Assembly: GCA_020002185.1 (NCBI GenBank)
Contig: CM034542.1
Span: 59,311,097-59,375,096, forward strand
DNA: 64,000 nucleotides
Reading direction: 5' to 3'
Origin: Paraescarpia echinospica
Lineage: Eukaryota > Annelida > Polychaeta > Sabellida > Siboglinidae
Shown here: positions 57,968 through 64,000 of the stretch, piece by piece
How the letters are laid out: every line of letters starts with the position of its first letter
Position numbering within the stretch: position 1 is the stretch's first letter
The notes under the pieces: model-generated
Databases searched by the model: none
What the model was told of the DNA's origin: nothing
Seen by the model: only the letters and a program-made list of their open reading frames with translations
Position numbers and translations under genes: made by a program

Positions 57968-59279
57968 AGGGGAACGGCGTGCAAAACGGGCCCCCAGCCG
58001 TTTGGCGTTATTGTACGATATATAATTAAATGTGTGGTAGCACTGCTAAATAACTCATAAATGGGCCCTAGCGAACAGTGGTTGGAAGTGTGAAACGCAC
58101 ATTTAAAGAGGTGAGCTCAAAAAGATTGTTTTTCACACTTTTCTTAAAATGTTAGCACTATTTTTAAAATATCATATTTCCGTTTTGTGCCGTTGAAGAC
58201 AACGAAAACTTACACAACAAAACGGAAATATGATATTTTGAAAACAGTGCTATATAGATATATATATATATTAGATTTAAAAAAACATGGAGAGTTTGTA
58301 TTCAAATTGATTATTAACCCGAGGCTGTGGTGTGCGCCCAAAACGGGCCCCTATGTTGTCCGTTATGATAACAGGGGTTCGCTATTGTCGATATGCATTT
58401 TATGGTATTACATTATTGTACATAGGATATTGCATATTACGCAGTCATATAATAATAATAATACAATTATTAAGCAAAACGATAATATTACTAATATATT
58501 TTATAAAAAAAATATAACGTCAATATGAGCTGTGTGGATACATATTACATTATTATATTATCAACTTATCAAGTACTGTAATATATAAGTAAATCGTCAA
58601 GTTGCACGTATCACCCAACCATGATAATAAACCCCTTAGCGAGTGTCTCACCTATACTGGAAGGAGATCAATGAACAGAGTGAAAGTCGAGTAACTGAGA
58701 AAAGACATGCCTCACCACGCTCGGTCCATACAAACGTCGACTTCAATTGAGAACAAAATGTAACAAAAATCCTACAACGCGGAAGGAGCCTGAAACCAAC
58801 ACGAGCGGAACTACACGGAGAAGGAAGAGATCGTTCGCCATGTCACTGCGATGTATCGTAGCTTCGAAAACTAGCCAGACAACTGGATGCAGAAACAATA
58901 AAGCACCGACTGTTTTCAGGACTTGTAATGACGGGGAAGAAAGAATAAAATATGACTAATATGCGCCATGGGCACACCATGACTGGTCAAAGTCCGAACA
59001 TGTACAGTGTGTTTGCGAAATGTGTGATGATGACTAAATAATACAAATGGATGTGCGGGAGCCTGTTTTGGGTGCACCGTTTTAGCAAGCAAAAAATCGG
59101 GTGGTGTTCTGAAACATCCCACCGATACAGTAATTGTAACAGAAATACATTCAATTTTAGAAAAGACGTAGTCAGATAAGTGGAGAAGTTGATTCCGTAG
59201 AGAACAATTTATTAGAATGAAAAATGTCAACTTGATGACAAATCTCGCTTAAGAGGCCCGTTCTACACGCCGTTCCCCT
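57968..59279. mobile_element. 1.3-kb terminal-inverted-repeat element inserted in the LINE
   Basis: The left end AGGGGAACGGCGTG-C-A-A-AACGGGCC (57968-57992) and the complement of the right end AGGGGAACGGCGTG-T-A-G-AACGGGCC (59255-59279) match at 23 of 25 positions. The element lies exactly where the RT homology is interrupted. It has no recognisable transposase and no clear target-site duplication. An internal 33-bp near-perfect inverted repeat is listed separately. The superfamily is unknown. Confidence 0.75.
58155..58250. repeat. 33-bp internal inverted repeat
   Basis: The arm at 58155-58187 contains AAAATATCATATTTCCGTTT. The arm at 58218-58250 is its reverse complement with two mismatches, across a 30-nt spacer. 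The structure would form a strong hairpin. Confidence 0.9.
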
Positions 59280-60285
59280 AACAACACTGGGTAGGCTAAT
59301 GGAAATAATTAGATCGACAACTCTTCCTGCACTCATAACAGCCATACACTTTCAAAAAGCACTTCACACAATCCATTTTCACAAAATGATGAAAATTTTT
59401 AAGATCTGTAGTATTCCCGAACAGCTGGTAAAAGTTTTGTCAAATATAAAAGACCACGCGTGCCAAAGTATTGGTACCAGATGGAGAAACATAACTGTTT
59501 ATATCCTGGCAGGAGTTCTACCTAGATATACATTCACACCGTACCTCTTCATAGTAGTCCTTGACCTTATTCACATAAGTTGAATGAGACCTCATAAGAC
59601 CATTATATTGTAACCACAATAATACAGACTAGTCAGTTAATAGAACGTTGCCGAGCGCTGGAAACAACTAGAACTAGATAACATAATGGCATTTTTGTTC
59701 AAACTAGGAGAACATGTACGTTGTGGATATGCGGATACACACGTGCGTGAAACGAGCATAACACTGAGGAGGCGGCCATGTTGGATTTATGCAAATAAAC
59801 AATAAATACCCAATCATAGTATGTGTTGTATTCGTAGAGGTCTTAAGCATCCAGAAAAGAAATGGAATTTAGAATCGCTGATAAAATGCAACTATATTTG
59901 GAGATAATGGTTATGATAGAATCGTTGAGAAATTCCAATTATAATTGAATATGATCAAAACACTGATATGGTGGCCGCCATGTTGGATTTATGCAAATTA
60001 AAAAGCCCGATCGTAGTATTTGTTTCACTCTTTGATGACGCAAGCTTCAAAACACATAATATATTTTAAATCATTCTGAAATTCCAACTAAAATTTGATA
60101 TAATATAATCAAAATACTGATATGGAGGCGGCCATATTGGATTTATGCAAACTAAAAAAATTCCTCAAGGGTACCAAGGTGGCACCCGGCGGATTCTGTT
60201 TCTGGACACCCTTGTTGTCAATAATCCGTCAAAAACATAATTCATACTCGATTTCTAAAAATGCATGTTGGCTGCTAGACTATAA

Positions 60286-62271
60286 CGCTGCTATGAGGAT
60301 GAAATGTCGAACTACATCAGTTCACAACATTGAACTGGTACTATGGGTTGGCATTTGTACATACGCACGAACATACGCTCGCACGTAGGTTCACGCGCAA
60401 TGAATGCTACTTTGTGGAGCAGTTTATCCGTCATGGTTTAGACTTTGTGTTGCTGATAGGAAGTTTAACCTATAGATGGCAGAACAGACGTGTTACTTAA
60501 AAAACACATCTCGTCAAACTGTGCGGAATTGAAAATCTCTTCGGATGTTTTATTCACGTAACATGAGCTAATGTATAACGTGGTTCGCATGTTCCCATAA
60601 CTCGATTCACGTGAACTTCAAATAAATGTGTATTTCAGATTTAAAAATACACACCAGTTGTGCTTGACACTCGATGGAGTAATGTCATAAACTGTTGATT
60701 GCAACCTTCAACAAATCCATTTATAATAATGTAAATAATTACATAAAACGCAAATGCATTACTTAATATGTGTAATTTAGAAGTTATGAGTTATCGCACA
60801 ACTTGAAGCCGTCATCTATCACACAGTTTATGATTTCTTTTTTTGATGAAAAGATTTTATCAGCAATAATAAACTTGAATTTTTACAGCAGTTGTATAGT
60901 CAACGATGTTTCAAACTTATTCGAATCACACAAGTCGACAACCTGCGATGTATCAATGGTGTTCTAGTTGAACCACCGCAGTAGTAGTTATTCGGTCGCC
61001 GTTATGTTACTGTCACAGCACTGCCGGGAATACTTCAATGAACGTTCTTTCTAAATGATTGATATCAAAGAGCGTTTGTTTTCTTCGAGATCGGAAAGTT
61101 ATTCGACAAAAAAACGCGCCGTTCGGTTGATGGGAAACAGACGATCAATCAGGAGATATGTTTCTGGCGCGGCTTCCCGGCTGATGAGGATCAATCACTT
61201 CGCAAGGAGAAACCACCGCCGTCTTTATCTACTAGCCAACGAATTGCGCTCAATGCCATCAGAACCAGATGAACCATCACCTGCAAAAATCACGAGTTGC
61301 ATAGATATTGATGCTGTTGCAATGATTAGGTGTTGACGTTGGCGGGACGCAAGACAAACACAAAAAAGAATCAGAAGAAAGTAAAGCACAGAAACGTTGT
61401 CTTCAACAGAGTGTTTGTTTACATTGCGAAACGCACCGACTTATAAATCCCTCAGTTCGTACTTTGTACAGTTCCGACCATTTCCCGTGGATCACGGATC
61501 ACCGGCCTGCCACCAGCTTTTTGATCAGACGTTGCTCGTGAGATGAAAATTGTACGGTGTCAACCGTATCACAAATCTATGTTGGAAAGTCTTCCATCTC
61601 TTTCTCCGTGGTTTCGTTGCTGGTTCAACGTCTGATCGCGGCTATTATTAAAAACGTCCTGTAGTACAAACAATAAGTATATATTCTAACAAAAGTACAA
61701 TGCAGTTGTTCTACGTAATCATAATAGCATTATACTTTCTCTGTACAGCGGCAAACAGTAGAACTGCTATTCTTTTAAGACATTTACATTACTGTTGGCT
61801 AACACTAAAAGGTATCCAGGTTTCACAGATTGCAAACTACCAAACACGAACACCGTAATTAAAATGAACAGTAACGAAAACGAAGTAGCATTAACAGTTC
61901 ACTACGAAATGTTGCCAATTCAGGGTAGCTTCGATAGAAATTGACTCCAACTGTTGTGAGTAAAAACTAAAACGAAACACCAAAAACATGTCTCTTAATT
62001 TAATAGTTATCGTGTCTGATGCGTACTCACGTAAAATGGTTAGTGGAATGAGCCGATTTACAGCAGCAGCAAAAAACCGTGCTACGCTTGCCGCGCTCAA
62101 TTGGAAACAGTGGATCTGGATCACGGGTGTATATAGAAAGCGGCTGCTTTGAATGTGAGATGCTTGACGTGCCTTCCCAGCTTAAAGCAAAACCAACTAC
62201 GGCATAATATTTATAGGTAGTTTTCGTGGAATTGTTAGATAAACTAATAATTTATTGAATGTTGACATATA
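60286..62271. other. No gene recognised
   Basis: Unique AT-rich DNA. The plus-strand frame at 61055-61336 is Arg-rich with no recognised domain. Confidence 0.4.
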
Positions 62272-62362
62272 TTCATGTGGTTCGTGTGATTTATGTGATT
62301 CGTGTGATTCGAGTGATTCGTGTGATTCGTGTGATTCGTGTGATTCGTGTGATTCGTGTGAT
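62272..62362 (+). repeat. 9-bp (GTGTGATTC)n repeat, about 10 copies
   Basis: Near-perfect units, with two early variants (TTATGTGATTC and GAGTGATTC). The CDSCDS-type frame is an artefact. Confidence 0.95.
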
Positions 62363-63387
62363 TTTCACACTTGGAAACTTCACGTACGCAATGTATGGAA
62401 GTTAGTTGAATCAGTTGCACATTCTCTTAGTAACTGACTCCACCGGTCGCGACTCCACCACCAGTGAAAATAGTGCAGACGTCCGCAACCATATTAAATA
62501 CAAAGCCTTAGACTTCAGAAGATTCCAACACATGTACCCATTTGGCTATTCTCGTGAGCGGCTGAGCGGTATTGTGTATTCAAATCAATGTATCTACTTC
62601 CCGAACATTAGGGCCTACATGTAATAGCCAAGACCCAAACAACCTCATCTTTGTAGGGAACGACAATATCGACACTTAACTTTGTAAGGAAAGATTATAT
62701 AATTAACACATTTCTAACGAAAACCAGTGACAAATGTGTTTAGTCAATTAGCAATTAAAGACGTAATATAAGTCGTTTATTTCGATGTACGACCTGTCCG
62801 TAATTGATTTCTGTTGTAAGCGACGACGGGTGGCATAAAAAATATGCAATAAAAATAAATTTGCCGTTTTATAGCTTTCTTTTCTAGAAAGGTCGTATTA
62901 GAAACAATTAAGATTTAGCTGGCCCTGAGTTCGTCCGTCATTAGGGTCGATGCTCTGATGACGCACTCTTAATGAGGCGGCGTGCCCGTCACAGATAGTG
63001 CCTTGTCATCCATCACTGACTACATCTCAGCCGCATCACGCGATGGCCACATCAGAGAACATTCGGCCAAAAGGATGATAGAAGTTCACGTTTAGCGCGA
63101 CCTTGACTGTTCCTCTCACGGGAATCGCCCTCTCCATCGGGTCAAGGGTGATAGGCCTAATAGCATGTCCTGAATAAATCGTACTTCATTCCGCTTGCGT
63201 GCGTCGTTTATCTTGATTGCACGAACCAGTCGCGCGCGCTCAACATCAACGCCATTCAAAGGACAATTCTAGGTAGCTGCGGTTAGCCCTGTCTGACTCC
63301 GATACCGGGTGCTTATTTGTTTACCATTTGAACGTGTTGTAGTCATTTTGAACCTTTTGTGGGCAAACTATTCGACTTAATTCTAGT
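62363..63387. other. No gene recognised
   Basis: Unique DNA with no recognisable feature. Confidence 0.4.
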
Positions 63388-63506
63388 ATACCATACTATA
63401 CTGTACTATACTATACTATACCATACTATACTGTACCATACTATGTTGTACCATACTATACTGTACCATACTATGCTGTACCATACTATACTGTACCATA
63501 CTATAC
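63388..63506. repeat. TATAC/TGTACCATAC pentamer-based repeat
   Basis: Five-base units (CATAC, TATAC, TGTAC) alternate in a 20- to 30-bp higher pattern, so the frame is open in multiple phases on both strands. Confidence 0.93.
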
Positions 63507-63774
63507 ACCGTAATGAGGACAACGTACACTGGGGGTGCGTTTCGCACCACATGACGGCTATGCATACCGAGAGCGTTGTTCAGCGTAGTATATAACACGA
63601 CATTCGGGACGAACATACTTTGTACCTTTAAATGTCGACTCAAATCAGCGTGTGCTTTATGACACGACCCGATCAAACGGTGTATCTTTAGCATACTATG
63701 TGACTCTGGGAAGATCTAACATTTGAAAAAGGGAGATAAGGAACGTTACTTTTGACAGCTTACCACGCTGAATA
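63507..63774. other. No gene recognised
   Basis: Short unique DNA between two simple repeats. Confidence 0.4.
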
Positions 63775-63796
63775 CTACTACCACTACTACTACTAT

Positions 63797-63832
<36 letters not shown>

Positions 63833-64000
63833 CACTACCATTACTACTACTACTATTACTACTACTACTACCACTACTACTACTTCTACTACTACTACTA
63901 CTACCACTACCATTACTACTACAACTATTACTACTACTACTACCACTACTACTACTATTACTACTACTACTACTACTACTACCACTACCACTACTACTAC
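63775..64000. repeat. (CTA)n trinucleotide repeat with CCA/TTA variants, runs off the window
   Basis: CTACTAC runs are interrupted at semi-regular intervals by CCACTACCATTA blocks, giving a 60- to 70-bp higher pattern. The true length is unknown because the window ends inside it. Confidence 0.95.

Larger units (their letters stand above)
57710..59590 (+). mobile_element. Decayed non-LTR RT fragment split by a nested insertion
   Basis: The first part reads TNYRGSS near 57722, then (after a repeat expansion) LNSIVANTFNKLILRRI, DIDHLLRANQNGLRSG near 57845-57950. The second part resumes at about 59280 with LTTLGRLMEIIRSTTLPALI, IHFQKALHTIHFHKMMKIFK, IPEQLVKVL and, near 59505, ILAGVLPRYTFTPYLFIVVLD. 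In related LINEs these blocks form one continuous RT: NYRG, NQNGFR, F-x-D-F-x-KAFD (the catalytic Asp is lost here), then GVLQGD. Missense changes at conserved residues and a frame change at the insertion mark it as dead. The clade differs from the other LINEs in the window. Confidence 0.8.
57046..60285. mobile_element. Long-inverted-arm (foldback-type) element, about 3.2 kb
   Basis: The left arm (about 57046-57666) and right arm (about 59726-60285) are reverse complements along nearly their whole length. Matching landmarks include ATAGTCNNGCAGCCAA at the outer ends, AATCGAGTATGAATTATG, TTTTTGACGGATTATTGA, AACAAGGGTGTCCAGAA, three AATATGGCCGCC-type blocks and CCGCATATCCACAAC at the inner ends. 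Each arm consists of about three internally related units of about 170-180 bp. The outer ends have only a doubtful 2-bp duplication. No transposase is visible, so this is a non-autonomous element or a remnant. The loop holds a LINE, which is itself interrupted. Confidence 0.8.

Overview
The window is eukaryotic, nuclear-genome-like DNA, most likely from an invertebrate animal. A lophotrochozoan such as a mollusc is my best guess, but no single marker here fixes the taxon. The evidence is a spliced GPCR exon, three copies of a tRNA-derived SINE, several decayed non-LTR retrotransposons and roughly 19-20 kb (about 30 %) of tandem repeats. There is no bacterial-style gene layout; almost all long open frames are stop-free phases of tandem repeats.

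Only one host coding exon is well supported: the first coding exon of a neuromedin-U / pyrokinin / capa-type (PRXamide) peptide receptor at 4874-5210 (+). It is preceded by a TATA box and followed by a phase-1 GT splice donor. No second exon is recognisable downstream, so if the gene model is right the following 58.8 kb would be intron, and most other features would lie inside it.

Layout. 1-4.9 kb: a SINE copy, three short tandem arrays and the GPCR promoter. 4.9-7.7 kb: the GPCR exon, a CTGT microsatellite and a 340-bp palindromic foldback. 7.7-13.0 kb: 45-bp minisatellite, AAT-rich repeats, TG and TA microsatellites. 13.7-19.9 kb: two satellite arrays (50-bp and 48-bp monomers) that are diverged members of one family in opposite orientation; the second is interrupted by a non-LTR retrotransposon fragment cut at both ends. 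22.2-26.0 kb: a 71-bp satellite with an exact 13-monomer (923-bp) higher-order repeat, then a 56-bp array. 26.7-32.2 kb: LINE debris, including a short dead-on-arrival tail. 34.6-41.8 kb: arrays of 65, 47, 45 and 24 bp and a long CA tract. 42.5-47.4 kb: second SINE, a 27-copy 101-bp satellite and a 5'-truncated L2/CR1-like LINE with an open RT C-terminal frame. 52.3-55.2 kb: a 39/40-bp array that merges into the Pol III A-box end of the third SINE. 57.0-60.3 kb: a nested structure consisting of a long-inverted-arm element, a LINE RT inside its loop, and inside that LINE a 17-bp repeat expansion and a 1.3-kb terminal-inverted-repeat element. The window ends in a CTA-rich trinucleotide repeat.

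The retroelements and satellites do not form a pathway. Several are structurally linked, however: SINE head to array, RT codons to minisatellite, inverted satellite pair, and nested transposons. These links are the main scientific interest.
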